The notes: a model not told the origin generated them from the letters alone. Counted from the first letter of the stretch, positions 45,467 to 54,730 are shown. The stretch is 64,000 nucleotides of DNA from an uncultured Bacteroidales bacterium (GCA_902766045.1 CACXCA010000015.1:62001-126000); one strand, 5' to 3'. Numbers and translations: made by a program.

Positions 45467-48343
45467 ATGGAACTCAAAGACATTAATATAGAAGATTTAA
45501 AAGAGGCGTATCAAAAGCTTAAGACATACGTTTATTACGATAATTTCAACCTTCCATTAAGAATGAAGTTGGCCGAATACGAGACCAAAGATGTTTTAGA
45601 GAAGTCTTTAATTGCACTTTTAGCAGCAATTCAAAAGAAAGACTTGCAAACATTTATTGATCGTATAAGCACATTCATTTTGCCTAAGAAAATTAAACCT
45701 ATTGGAGACAACGGCGAGGACAAAATGAATATCGTTCGTAATGATTTTTTCAGTATCTCAAAGGATATTGAATTATTAGAGGGAGAATATAATCATTACA
45801 TCGATGCTCCAATAGAAATCTATTTATTAGATGTGCTCTGGATAATGAAAGAGGGGTGTTATTTGATAACAGATGAAATGAAAAAGAATTGTTATGGAAA
45901 CGCTCTTGTTTTTGACAACCATAAGGACTCTATATCTATTAGGGAAGGACATTATCTTTTTGAGAGATATTTTGACAAATACCAGAAATGGCGTGATAAC
46001 GGGATAAAAATTGCCAAGGAACAAATAAACAACAACAATAATGTTTTATTAATATGCCTTGATATTCAACGTTTCTATCCGACATCGCAAATCGACTTTG
46101 GCAAAGTTCGAAAGAAAATATCTGTTGAAAATCCTTTATCAAATACTACCGAGCTAACCGACTTATTAGAAACGATTTATATAAAATATCAATCTTTAAT
46201 AAACATACAACAGTTCCCTCAATTACCTATTGGTTTGCTTTCTTCCGGAGTAATCGCAAATTGGTATCTAAATGATTTCGACATCTCTATAAAAGAACGG
46301 TTCAATCCTGTTTATTACGGGCGATATGTTGATGACATATTTATGGTATTAGCTAATATCGAACCAGGGAATAACAACGAATGGTTTGATGAAAAGTTCT
46401 TATATGGCAATAATTCTCCATTAAGTAAGGGCACCGATGAAAATGAGTATGTATTATCAGGCTATAATAATTTAAGAATCAACGGAAAGAAGTTAAGACT
46501 ATTCTATTTTTCGCCAGAATATCCTCTTGCTGTTTTGGACAATTTCCAAAAAAAACTAGATGAAAACAACAGTGCCTTTTGGTTCTTACCAGAAGATGAT
46601 TATTCAACAGAGTCGTTGAATAATGCGGGTTTTGATATCATATACGAAGACTCAATCAATAAATTCAGAGAAATTTCTGGAATAAAGAATAGCAAATATG
46701 GAGTTTCCGTTTTCCTTGCTAAACAAATTAAAAGAGAACTTATATGCAGAGATAGCAACAAGGAAAAGATAAAAGAAGAAATATTTAAATATTTCAAAGG
46801 AGCAACTCTTCTAGATATGTATTCTTTATGGGAAAAAGTTTTTACGTATTTTGTTGTCACAAATGATAAAGAATCATTCTCCTCATTTGAGAGGATGATC
46901 AAGGAAGCTATAGACCGGTTAAAAATTAAAGGGAACGATGAGAAAAATGTTTTGATAAAAAATTCCCTTGTATTATATCGTGACTATTGTATGACAATGG
47001 CAAAAGCATTGAATACAGATTTCCAAAACAAAAAGGATAAGGAGAAAGAGCTGACAATCAAATTAAGGAGATCCTATCTTATCCGACAGCATTATTTGTC
47101 ATTCCCAATAATCATCTATACCAACAAAGGTATAAAAGAAAAGAATTTAGTATCAAATAAAATCTATACATTATTAACTCAGCCATCAGAAGAAAACAGT
47201 GATTTGATTCTTAATGTTGGGAATAATTCATATTGGAACCCACGCATGATTCATGCATATGAAATATGCTTGCTTAAATTCTTTAAATATATAAGAGATT
47301 TTTCTGACAGGAAGGAGGATGATGATTATATTCAGAAAATAATTAAAGAATTAGAATGTAACAATTTGTGCGACAAAGATACGATATCGAATAATGAAAA
47401 TCCCATAATATTAAAAAAATCAGAAAACACAATTGCAGAAATCCCAAGGATTTATTTCAATAGTGCTAACATTAAAGGAAAACAAAAACTAAATGTGGCA
47501 TTGTCAAATATCAAGATAAATAATAAAGATATCGCTGCCTCAATAAAAGGAAAAACTATTCTTGATTCGAAAAAAAGGCAGAGACATTTTCATTTATTAA
47601 ATATGGCAACCCAAGAAAACGTTGATTGTCTTATATTGCCTGAAACCAGCCTGCCGAAAGATTTGTTGGTCATGTATGCGGAACATTCAAGACGTAAACA
47701 GCAACTTGTTATTTTAGGATTAGAGCACATAGTCTCTAATGGTTTTTGTTTTAATTTTTCTGTCGCTTTTCTTCCATATGTGTATAAGGGAAGAAAGGAA
47801 GTGTTTATTTTGCCAAGACTAAAAAATCATTATTCTCCAAATGAGTGCAGGGAGATACAGAAATACTATAATAAAGTCCCATCGATAGGAAAAGCAATTT
47901 ACCACTTAATAAATTGGAAAGGAGTGCAATTCACTATATTCAATTGTTATGAACTTGCAGATGTGCTTCATCGCTCTCTTTTTCGTTCACAAATTGACAT
48001 TTTGTTCGCAATAGAATACAATAAAGATACATATTATTACAGTAATATTGTCGAATCAACATGCCGAGATGTTCATTGCTATTTTATACAGGCAAACACT
48101 TCTGATTATGGAGATTCAAGACTATCCATCCCCAAAAAGCACGATCAGATGACCCCTGTCAAATTAAAAGGAGGGGATAATGATACCATCATAACATTTG
48201 ATGTTGACATTACAAAATTGCGTGATTTTCAGTGCCAAAATCCTATTTTCCAGAATACCATTGAGTTTAAAAACACACCTCCCGGTTTTGATAGTTCGAA
48301 AGTTTGTTATAGAAATAGGCAATATGATGATAAAGACGAATAG
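45467..48343 (+). CDS. drt1: Reverse transcriptase-nitrilase fusion, DRT type 1 (UG1) defence protein
   Basis: The 958-residue protein has an N-terminal reverse transcriptase with motif A LDIQRFYPTSQ (Asp199), motif B PIGLLSSGVIANWYL and motif C YVDD (287-290). A linker of helices follows, then a C-terminal carbon-nitrogen hydrolase domain (about 670-940) with the full Glu-Lys-Cys triad: Glu726 in LPETSLP, Lys786 in RLKNHYSP and Cys827 in FNCYELAD. This is the architecture of defence-associated RT type 1 (UG1), reported to protect against phages. It begins 1 base after hsdS, so it is wired into the type I operon. The gene is visibly more AT-rich than hsdM or hsdR (47101-47160 has 14 G/C in 60), suggesting a separate origin. 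Confidence 0.9.
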   Translation: MELKDINIEDLKEAYQKLKTYVYYDNFNLPLRMKLAEYETKDVLEKSLIALLAAIQKKDLQTFIDRISTFILPKKIKPIGDNGEDKMNIVRNDFFSISKDIELLEGEYNHYIDAPIEIYLLDVLWIMKEGCYLITDEMKKNCYGNALVFDNHKDSISIREGHYLFERYFDKYQKWRDNGIKIAKEQINNNNNVLLICLDIQRFYPTSQIDFGKVRKKISVENPLSNTTELTDLLETIYIKYQSLINIQQFPQLPIGLLSSGVIANWYLNDFDISIKERFNPVYYGRYVDDIFMVLANIEPGNNNEWFDEKFLYGNNSPLSKGTDENEYVLSGYNNLRINGKKLRLFYFSPEYPLAVLDNFQKKLDENNSAFWFLPEDDYSTESLNNAGFDIIYEDSINKFREISGIKNSKYGVSVFLAKQIKRELICRDSNKEKIKEEIFKYFKGATLLDMYSLWEKVFTYFVVTNDKESFSSFERMIKEAIDRLKIKGNDEKNVLIKNSLVLYRDYCMTMAKALNTDFQNKKDKEKELTIKLRRSYLIRQHYLSFPIIIYTNKGIKEKNLVSNKIYTLLTQPSEENSDLILNVGNNSYWNPRMIHAYEICLLKFFKYIRDFSDRKEDDDYIQKIIKELECNNLCDKDTISNNENPIILKKSENTIAEIPRIYFNSANIKGKQKLNVALSNIKINNKDIAASIKGKTILDSKKRQRHFHLLNMATQENVDCLILPETSLPKDLLVMYAEHSRRKQQLVILGLEHIVSNGFCFNFSVAFLPYVYKGRKEVFILPRLKNHYSPNECREIQKYYNKVPSIGKAIYHLINWKGVQFTIFNCYELADVLHRSLFRSQIDILFAIEYNKDTYYYSNIVESTCRDVHCYFIQANTSDYGDSRLSIPKKHDQMTPVKLKGGDNDTIITFDVDITKLRDFQCQNPIFQNTIEFKNTPPGFDSSKVCYRNRQYDDKDE

Positions 48344-48530
48344 AAGTAATACTATTTTTAGTAAATTGAAGAAATGATAATATTTATATATTGTCCACCA
48401 TCGGTGTCACATTAGACTGAAAAGATACGTCTATTTGTTGCAAGGGATGATTGCAAGAAACTAATTGTGCAGCATTAATTTAAGAAGATTTGATAATACA
48501 AGCTGAGTGAAAAAAGTAAAAACTAAAAAT
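48344..48530 (+). other. 187-base gap downstream of the reverse transcriptase gene
   Basis: No ORF of note. It is the longest gap in an otherwise tightly packed operon and includes a small hairpin from two self-complementary TTGCAA words separated by seven bases (around 48438-48458). It could hold an internal promoter or an RNA, but no consensus promoter is visible. Confidence 0.4.
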
Positions 48531-49250
48531 ATGAATTATACAATTGAAGATCAAGAGTTTGATATTAAATTTAGATACCAATTCTGTTCATTCCTCGGGC
48601 CGATGGAAGAAGAACGGTATGCTCAAAAGATTTTTGTAGATATCGTCAAAACGGATGATAGTGGCAATGATATTCAAATCATAGGGAAGGCAAGTATTAA
48701 AATCATGTTGCTGTCACAAGCATTGGATGATAACTTTGACATTTTCCAAATATTCGATTCTGATTCTTATACCATGCGTATCGGAGAAGAAATATACGAC
48801 TTTGACCTGAGAAACATCAAAGAAGATTTGCAAAGAAAGCTGTTTGGAGACGACATAATGATCAATCCAAACATCTGCATTTTCGAAAGAATGATGATTC
48901 TCCCAGAATATAGAGGATTGGGAATTGGTGCCAAATTTGTCAAAGACAGATTTCACTTTTTTAGTTCCACTTGTGGATTGATAGTCATGCAACCATATCC
49001 TTTACAATTAGAAGCAGTTGGGCCGAATGGAAGAACTGATGAGTTCGAAAAGGAAATGGGTTATGAATCAATGGAGAAGAATGTTCAAAAGGCAACGAAA
49101 AGCCTGAAGGACTATTATAAAAGCATTGGATATATTTCTGTTAGGGGCTATAAAGACTTGATGTTCTTAGTTCCTTGCAAGAGGAACACAAGTTTAGATG
49201 CAATCAATATGAATGAAATGATTATAAAGCGTAAAAGCAAACAAATATGA
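48531..49250 (+). CDS. GNAT-family N-acetyltransferase
   Basis: I prefer ATG 48531 (MNYTIEDQEF) to GTG 48507, giving 239 residues. The acetyl-CoA binding motif A is clear in RMMILPEYRGLGIGAKFVKDRF (about 122-143), with the pyrophosphate loop RGLGIG. The first 110 residues are a beta-rich lead-in without a recognised name. The stop overlaps the start of the AlbA_2 gene by 4 bases (ATGA), so they are coupled. GNAT proteins in defence islands can be toxins or modify partners; nothing here shows which. Confidence 0.78.
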   Translation: MNYTIEDQEFDIKFRYQFCSFLGPMEEERYAQKIFVDIVKTDDSGNDIQIIGKASIKIMLLSQALDDNFDIFQIFDSDSYTMRIGEEIYDFDLRNIKEDLQRKLFGDDIMINPNICIFERMMILPEYRGLGIGAKFVKDRFHFFSSTCGLIVMQPYPLQLEAVGPNGRTDEFEKEMGYESMEKNVQKATKSLKDYYKSIGYISVRGYKDLMFLVPCKRNTSLDAINMNEMIIKRKSKQI

Positions 49251-50770
49251 CACTACCCGTAAACATTGAGTCGCTGATAGACGGCCGAGTCGTTGAGAGT
49301 GACAGAATAGAGTTCAAAAAAGGATGGAATCCCGATGCCATCTATAGGACAATTTGTGCCTTTGCCAATGATTTTGAAGACATCAGCGGAGGTTATATCG
49401 TAGTAGGAGTTGAAGAAGAAAACGGCAGAGCCAAAAGACCTGTCTGTGGGGTTGATATAGGCGAACTGGATAATATCCAGAAGTCTATGATTGGCTTCAA
49501 CAATCTCATCACACCATACTACCAGCCACGAACCGCCATTGAAGATGTAGATGGAAAGAAGGTTTTCGTAATTTGGGCAACAGCAGGCGACAGACGTCCC
49601 TACAAGGTTCCTGATAATGTAACTGCTAATAAGCATAAAGAGTATAATTACTATATTCGATATAACTCCAGCTCTATCGTAGCAAAAGGGGATTATGAGG
49701 CGGAGCTGTTGAATATGGCCAACCGCGTACCTTTCGATGACAGGGGTAACACATCAGCGACTATAAAAGACGTATCTATGCTATTAATAAGGGACTTTTT
49801 GATACAAACAGGAAGTAAACTTGTTGAACAGATAGAAAACAGCACTCCGCTTCAAATACTTCAACAAATGGATTTAGTGGAGGGTCCAAATGAAAACCTG
49901 AGAGTGAAAAATATAGCATTGATGCTTTTTTCTTATAATCCGGAGAAATTTTTCCCGTGTACTCAAGTGGATATTGTCATATATCCCAAAGGCAAAGATG
50001 CAGACCCTGACAACTTTATAGAAATAGAGTCTATAAAAGGGCCCATACATCAGATTATAAAGCGAACACTTGATTATGTTAAGACCATGGTTATTCGCCA
50101 AAATGTATCAAAAATTTCATATGAGGCTGAGGCAAACAGAACCTTCAATTATCCATATCAGGCTCTGGAAGAACTTATTGTAAATGCGTTATACCATCGA
50201 TCATATCAGGAACGAGAGCCTGTTGAGATATCCATCATGCCGGAACAAATAGAGATTGTTAGTTATAGTGGTGCTGATCGAAGTATTAAATTGGAAGATT
50301 TACGAGCAGGCAAAAGAATTCATGCCAGAAGATATAGAAATCGAAGACTTGGAGATTTTTTAAAAGAACTTGACTTAACAGAAGGTCGTGGAACTGGCAT
50401 TCCAACTGTCATGAAAGAATTAGAAAAAAATGGGTCAGGGAAAGCATCTTTTGAATCTGATGAAGATAGGACATATTTTTATGTGTCCATCCCCTGCCAT
50501 AAAGATTTCGTATGTAAAGAGTTAATGGTAGACGATAAAGGTCATATTCGAGACCGAAAATTCACCATAGCAACTGCTAATGATATAAGAAAACAGATAT
50601 TTGATTTGATTAGTAAAAACAACCGCATTTCTCGACGCGAGATATCTGAAGCAGTTGGAATAAATCAATCTGCTATTCAGAAACACATCAATGTTCTCAT
50701 CAATAATGGAAACATTAGAAGAGAAGGGAAAACAAAGGCGAGTTATTATATCATTTTAAAGACCTTATAG
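49247..50770 (+). CDS. AlbA_2/Schlafen-like ATP-binding regulator
   Basis: The 507-residue protein has an AlbA_2 (Schlafen-type) domain at about 10-150 with VVESDRIEFKKGW. Its GHKL ATPase-like region at about 300-410 has ELIVNALYHRSY and EGRGTGIPTV, and a C-terminal winged helix at about 440-505 has RREISEAVGINQSAIQKHI. In relatives I recall, short GGQ-type repeats lie between the ATPase-like part and the winged helix. Here repeats of that kind follow the stop codon in the -1 frame, after a T TTA AAG heptamer at 50755-50761. A shifted product would have 548 residues. The role is probably regulation of the operon or defence; it is coupled to the GNAT gene by ATGA. Confidence 0.85.
   Translation: MTLPVNIESLIDGRVVESDRIEFKKGWNPDAIYRTICAFANDFEDISGGYIVVGVEEENGRAKRPVCGVDIGELDNIQKSMIGFNNLITPYYQPRTAIEDVDGKKVFVIWATAGDRRPYKVPDNVTANKHKEYNYYIRYNSSSIVAKGDYEAELLNMANRVPFDDRGNTSATIKDVSMLLIRDFLIQTGSKLVEQIENSTPLQILQQMDLVEGPNENLRVKNIALMLFSYNPEKFFPCTQVDIVIYPKGKDADPDNFIEIESIKGPIHQIIKRTLDYVKTMVIRQNVSKISYEAEANRTFNYPYQALEELIVNALYHRSYQEREPVEISIMPEQIEIVSYSGADRSIKLEDLRAGKRIHARRYRNRRLGDFLKELDLTEGRGTGIPTVMKELEKNGSGKASFESDEDRTYFYVSIPCHKDFVCKELMVDDKGHIRDRKFTIATANDIRKQIFDLISKNNRISRREISEAVGINQSAIQKHINVLINNGNIRREGKTKASYYIILKTL
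50755..50761 (+). promoter_or_regulatory. Candidate -1 frameshift heptamer T TTA AAG
   Basis: In the AlbA_2 frame the bases read ATT TTA AAG ACC TTA TAG, so T TTA AAG fits the X XXY YYZ slippery pattern in phase. Slipping back one base leads into the IGGQ/ISGQ-repeat frame, open until TGA at 50890-50892. No stimulatory RNA structure has been shown. Confidence 0.45.
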
Positions 50771-50874
50771 GTGGTCAAATAGGTGGTCAAATAGGTGGTC
50801 AAATAAGTGGTCAAATAGGTGGTCAAATAAGTGGTCAAATAAGTGGTCAAATAAGTGGTCAAATAAGTGGTCAT
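50767..50874 (+). repeat. Nine-copy 12-base tandem repeat before hsdR
   Basis: Eight exact-length copies of ATARGTGGTCAA and a ninth ending in T fill the space between the AlbA_2 stop and hsdR. Variation is limited to G or A at unit position 4. In the -1 frame the units read IGGQ or ISGQ; in the AlbA_2 frame every unit contains TAG or TAA directly followed by GTG. The unit is a multiple of three, so copy changes would not alter the frame. Confidence 0.95.
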
Positions 50875-50888
50875 AAAACAGAAAAGAA

Positions 50889-53800
50889 ATGAGTTTAATA
50901 TCATTCAAAGAAAACGACATAAGCCAGCAGCCTGCATTGGAGCTATTGCAGGAAATGGGCTATCAATATCTTTCGCCAGACGATGCCTTAGCGTTGCGTG
51001 GCGGGAAGATGTCAAATGTCTTGTTGGAAGATGTGCTTAGGGAACAACTAAAAGAGTTGAATTCTATACACAAGGGGAAATACAAAGAGGTGCGATTCTC
51101 CGAACAGAACATCGAGAATGGAGTGATCGCCATGCGCAATGTCCCTATGGAAGGTGGCTACTTGAGTGGAAACGAGGCAGTATATAACATGCTAACATTG
51201 GGTAAAGCTTTCGAGCAAAGCATCGATGGCGACAAGAAAAGCTACACCATGCGTTATGTGGATTGGGAGCATCCCGAAAACAATGTTTACCATGTGACTG
51301 AGGAGTTCTCCGTAACCCGTACTGGTTCGTCCGATACATACCGCCCAGATATTGTGTTGTTCGTAAACGGCATTCCATTGGTGGTGATAGAGTGTAAACG
51401 ACCCGACATCAAAGGAGCTGAGGAGCAAGCCATCTCCCAACATCTACGCAACCAACAGGATGATGGAATACGCGGGCTTTATGTGTATAGTTCTTTGCTC
51501 TTGGCTGTCGGAAATAGTTTTGGTAGCTACGCCACAACTGGCTCCGCTCCAAAGTTTTGGTGCAAGTGGCACGAGATGTTTCTCTCCAAGACGGGAGAAC
51601 AGACCTACCAAGAGCAATTGCAGAAAGTAGTAAACAACTCCTGCAAAGGATCTCGTACCCCAATGCCACAGGATGAATACATCTACAACCTTTGTCGCCC
51701 GGAACGCTTATTGGAACTGATTTACCACTTTACAATCTACGACGCAGGAATCAAAAAACTTGCCCGCTATCAACAATATTTCACCGTGAAAGAGACTGTG
51801 GAGCGTGTTAAACACATCGAAGCAGGCAAACGAAATGGTGGTGTGGTGTGGCATACGCAGGGAAGCGGGAAATCACTTACCATGGTGATGTTGGCTCAAA
51901 AAATCGCCACCGTCGTACAAAATCCACGCATTATCTTAGTCACCGACCGTACAGACCTAGACGCTCAGATCACGAAAACATTCCGTAAATGTGGCAAAGA
52001 GGTAGAGAATGCCACGACAGGAAAGAACTTGGTAGAGCTATTGGAAGACAATACGGATGCAGTGGTTACTACGGTCATCAACAAATTCTCCACAGCGATC
52101 AGGAAAATCAGGAAACCATTGGATGACCCTAATATCTTCATATTGATAGACGAGGCTCACCGTAGTCAATACAAGGAAATGGCTGTGCAAATGAGCAGAG
52201 TATTGCCCAATGCCTGCAAAATAGCATTCACGGGTACTCCCCTGATGAAAAAGGACAAGAATACCGCCCAGACATTTGGCGGTATCATCAAGCCTGTCTA
52301 TACTGTAAAGCAAGCCGTCGAAGACCATGCCGTAGTGCCATTGCTCTACGAAGGACGTCTTGTTCCTCAGTCTGTGACAGAAGGTCCGATTGATAAATTC
52401 TTCAACTACGTTTGCGAGGGATTATCAGAAGGAGAGGCTGTTGACTTGAAAAAGAAATTCTCCCGCACTGACATTATCAATCAGACGGAACAACGGATTT
52501 TCTCAATTGCAACGGATATATCATACCATTTCGCCAAAAATTGGAAAGGCACAGGATTTAAAGCCATGTTGGTGACGCCAAAGAAAAAGGTGGCCATACG
52601 CTATAAGAAATTCCTGGATGAAATCGGCAAAGTCTCTTCCGAGGTGTTGATTACGGCACCAGACGATCGCGAGGGAGAGGAGACAGCCTATGGCAGCACT
52701 TCAGAGGAGGTGAAATCTTTTTGGGCAAAGATGATGGATGAACATGGGACACCGATCAAGTATCAGGAAAATCTGATTTCCAGATTCAAGGGGCAGGATG
52801 AACCTGAGATAATGATTGTGGTGGACAAATTACTGACCGGGTTTGATGAACCGAAGGTGGCCGTAATGTATCTTGATCGTCACCTTACGGGACATACCCT
52901 ACTGCAGGCGGTTGCCCGCGTCAATCGCAACTGCGACGGAAAAGATTATGGGTATATCATTGACTATTATGGGGTATTGGCTGAATTAGACAATGCACTA
53001 AGTATATACTCAGAATATGATGAGGAAGACAAAGAAGTCTTTCGTGAAACGCTTGTTCCTGTAAGCGATAAGATAGCTGAACTTCCCCAGAGGAACGCAG
53101 ACTTATGGGAACTCTTCAAAACAATTCCCAACAAACGGGACTTGGAAGCATATGCGAAATCTCTACGATTGGAAGATCGCCGACATGAGTTCTACGATCG
53201 ACTGACAGCTTTCTCGTCTGTACTTCAGTTGGCACTCTCCACCAAGGAATTTCATGAGACCACGGAAGAAAAAACTATCCAGCGGTATAAAGATGATTTA
53301 ATCATGTTCTCCAAGTTACGGACATCCGTGCAGCTACGCTATTCCGATGCAATTGACTACAAGAAATACGAAGCAAGAATTGAAAAGCTCATCAACCAAC
53401 ATGTGGAAAGTGACGAAGCGAAGATAATCACAGAATTGGTTAACATTTTCGATACGGAGAAGTTCCAAAAGGAGGTTGATAAGATTGTCGGAACAGAGGC
53501 AAAGGCAGATACCATCGCCTCCCGCACATCCAAGTATATCAACGAAAACATGGATTCGGATCCTGCCTTCTATAAGAAATTCTCCCAATTGATCAAAGAA
53601 ACCATCGAGGCATACGAGCAAGGTCGACTGAATGACAACGAGTATTTGGAGAAGATGAAGCAATACAAAGAGGATGTGCTCAACCATACCGACAGTGAAC
53701 TTCCTCCCGAATTGGAGCATAACAACGCTGCCAAAGCCTATTATGGCATTGCCTTGGAAAACTACAAACGGTTATTCCCAGAACTAGCAGTTAAAGAAAT

Positions 53801-54035
53801 GGCGCTCACCACCACAAAAGCGTTTGACAACATCATTCGTAGGACGATCATTGTAGATAATTCGGTTTTGGTGGATTGGCAGTCAAAGAGTGATACAATA
53901 GGGAAGATGAAAATAGAGATGGAAGATGAATTGATAGACAATATCAAACGGAAATATGGCGTTGATTTTTCCTTTGACGATATGGATGTGATTATTGATG
54001 GTTGTGTAGATGTGGCAAAATTATGGATAAAATAA
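50889..54035 (+). CDS. hsdR: Type I restriction endonuclease subunit HsdR
   Basis: The 1048-residue motor subunit has an N-terminal nuclease domain with Asp154 and the E-x-K of IECK (Glu168, Lys170). A superfamily 2 translocase follows with Walker A TQGSGKS (323-329) and DEAH (421-424), plus later helicase motifs (VDKLLTGFDEPK, LLQAVARVNR). A C-terminal helical region binds HsdM/HsdS. All catalytic residues are present, so restriction should be active. The start ATG overlaps the TGA of the -1-frame repeat reading (ATGA). A YgjP-like gene overlaps its end by 13 bases. Confidence 0.95.
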   Translation: MSLISFKENDISQQPALELLQEMGYQYLSPDDALALRGGKMSNVLLEDVLREQLKELNSIHKGKYKEVRFSEQNIENGVIAMRNVPMEGGYLSGNEAVYNMLTLGKAFEQSIDGDKKSYTMRYVDWEHPENNVYHVTEEFSVTRTGSSDTYRPDIVLFVNGIPLVVIECKRPDIKGAEEQAISQHLRNQQDDGIRGLYVYSSLLLAVGNSFGSYATTGSAPKFWCKWHEMFLSKTGEQTYQEQLQKVVNNSCKGSRTPMPQDEYIYNLCRPERLLELIYHFTIYDAGIKKLARYQQYFTVKETVERVKHIEAGKRNGGVVWHTQGSGKSLTMVMLAQKIATVVQNPRIILVTDRTDLDAQITKTFRKCGKEVENATTGKNLVELLEDNTDAVVTTVINKFSTAIRKIRKPLDDPNIFILIDEAHRSQYKEMAVQMSRVLPNACKIAFTGTPLMKKDKNTAQTFGGIIKPVYTVKQAVEDHAVVPLLYEGRLVPQSVTEGPIDKFFNYVCEGLSEGEAVDLKKKFSRTDIINQTEQRIFSIATDISYHFAKNWKGTGFKAMLVTPKKKVAIRYKKFLDEIGKVSSEVLITAPDDREGEETAYGSTSEEVKSFWAKMMDEHGTPIKYQENLISRFKGQDEPEIMIVVDKLLTGFDEPKVAVMYLDRHLTGHTLLQAVARVNRNCDGKDYGYIIDYYGVLAELDNALSIYSEYDEEDKEVFRETLVPVSDKIAELPQRNADLWELFKTIPNKRDLEAYAKSLRLEDRRHEFYDRLTAFSSVLQLALSTKEFHETTEEKTIQRYKDDLIMFSKLRTSVQLRYSDAIDYKKYEARIEKLINQHVESDEAKIITELVNIFDTEKFQKEVDKIVGTEAKADTIASRTSKYINENMDSDPAFYKKFSQLIKETIEAYEQGRLNDNEYLEKMKQYKEDVLNHTDSELPPELEHNNAAKAYYGIALENYKRLFPELAVKEMALTTTKAFDNIIRRTIIVDNSVLVDWQSKSDTIGKMKIEMEDELIDNIKRKYGVDFSFDDMDVIIDGCVDVAKLWIK

Positions 54036-54730
54036 CAAGAGACAGTGTACAATATGGGACAAGCGTCATAGATTATGACATCGAATATGCGCAGAGGAAG
54101 ACACTGAACATCAGTGTGAATCCAGATGGCACTGTCTATCTAAAGGCTCCTGTCGATGCCACACTACAGCAGATACGGCAAAAGGTTTACAAAAGAGCCT
54201 ATTGGATATTACGTCAAAAAAGGTTCTTTGAATCTTTTGGAGTGCCAACAACCGAACGTCAGTATGTAAGTGGAGAGTCTCATCTGTATCTTGGGCGGCA
54301 ATATATGCTCAAAGTGAAGAAGAGTGATGTGAACGAAGTTCATTATCAGAATAATATCATTGAGATCGAATGTCGCCACAAGAAAGATGCAGGTCCCTTA
54401 TTGCAGGCATGGTATCGGAGACGTGCGAATATCAAGTTCATGGAGTATGCGAAACCCATCATAGAACAATTCTCCGCTTATGGAGTTAAGCCACAATCCA
54501 TCAGCATCAAAGCGATGGACAAACGATGGGGGTACTGTACCGCAGATGGACATATCACACTCAATCCAAGACTAATTTGTGCACCACGATGTTGTATAGA
54601 ATACGTCATCACGCATGAAATGTGTCATCTTGTATATCGAAACCACAACAAAGACTTTTATGCTTTGTTATCTAAGGAAATGCCGCATTGGGAGAAATGG
54701 AAGAACAAATTGGAAAGGATTATGATGTGA
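54023..54730 (+). CDS. YgjP-like metal-dependent hydrolase of the type I locus
   Basis: I chose ATG 54023 (MDKITRDSVQYG), giving 235 residues; the longer reading from TTG 54002 is less likely. It has the YgjP signature with KAMDKRWGYCT and the zinc motif HEMCH (198-202), followed by YRNHNKDFYALL. YgjP-like genes are frequent downstream of hsdR in type I systems, but no activity is established. It overlaps the hsdR end by 13 bases and closes the island. The homologue at 34164-34892 is only distantly similar. Confidence 0.83.
   Translation: MDKITRDSVQYGTSVIDYDIEYAQRKTLNISVNPDGTVYLKAPVDATLQQIRQKVYKRAYWILRQKRFFESFGVPTTERQYVSGESHLYLGRQYMLKVKKSDVNEVHYQNNIIEIECRHKKDAGPLLQAWYRRRANIKFMEYAKPIIEQFSAYGVKPQSISIKAMDKRWGYCTADGHITLNPRLICAPRCCIEYVITHEMCHLVYRNHNKDFYALLSKEMPHWEKWKNKLERIMM

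Noticed and set aside
45467-48343. RT as a retron, group II intron maturase or diversity-generating element
   Set aside because: It has a nitrilase C-terminal domain rather than maturase or retron partners, and I saw no template/variable repeat pair or intron ends.
50767-50874. The repeat array as a CRISPR
   Set aside because: The 12-base units are contiguous, without spacers, and no cas gene is present.
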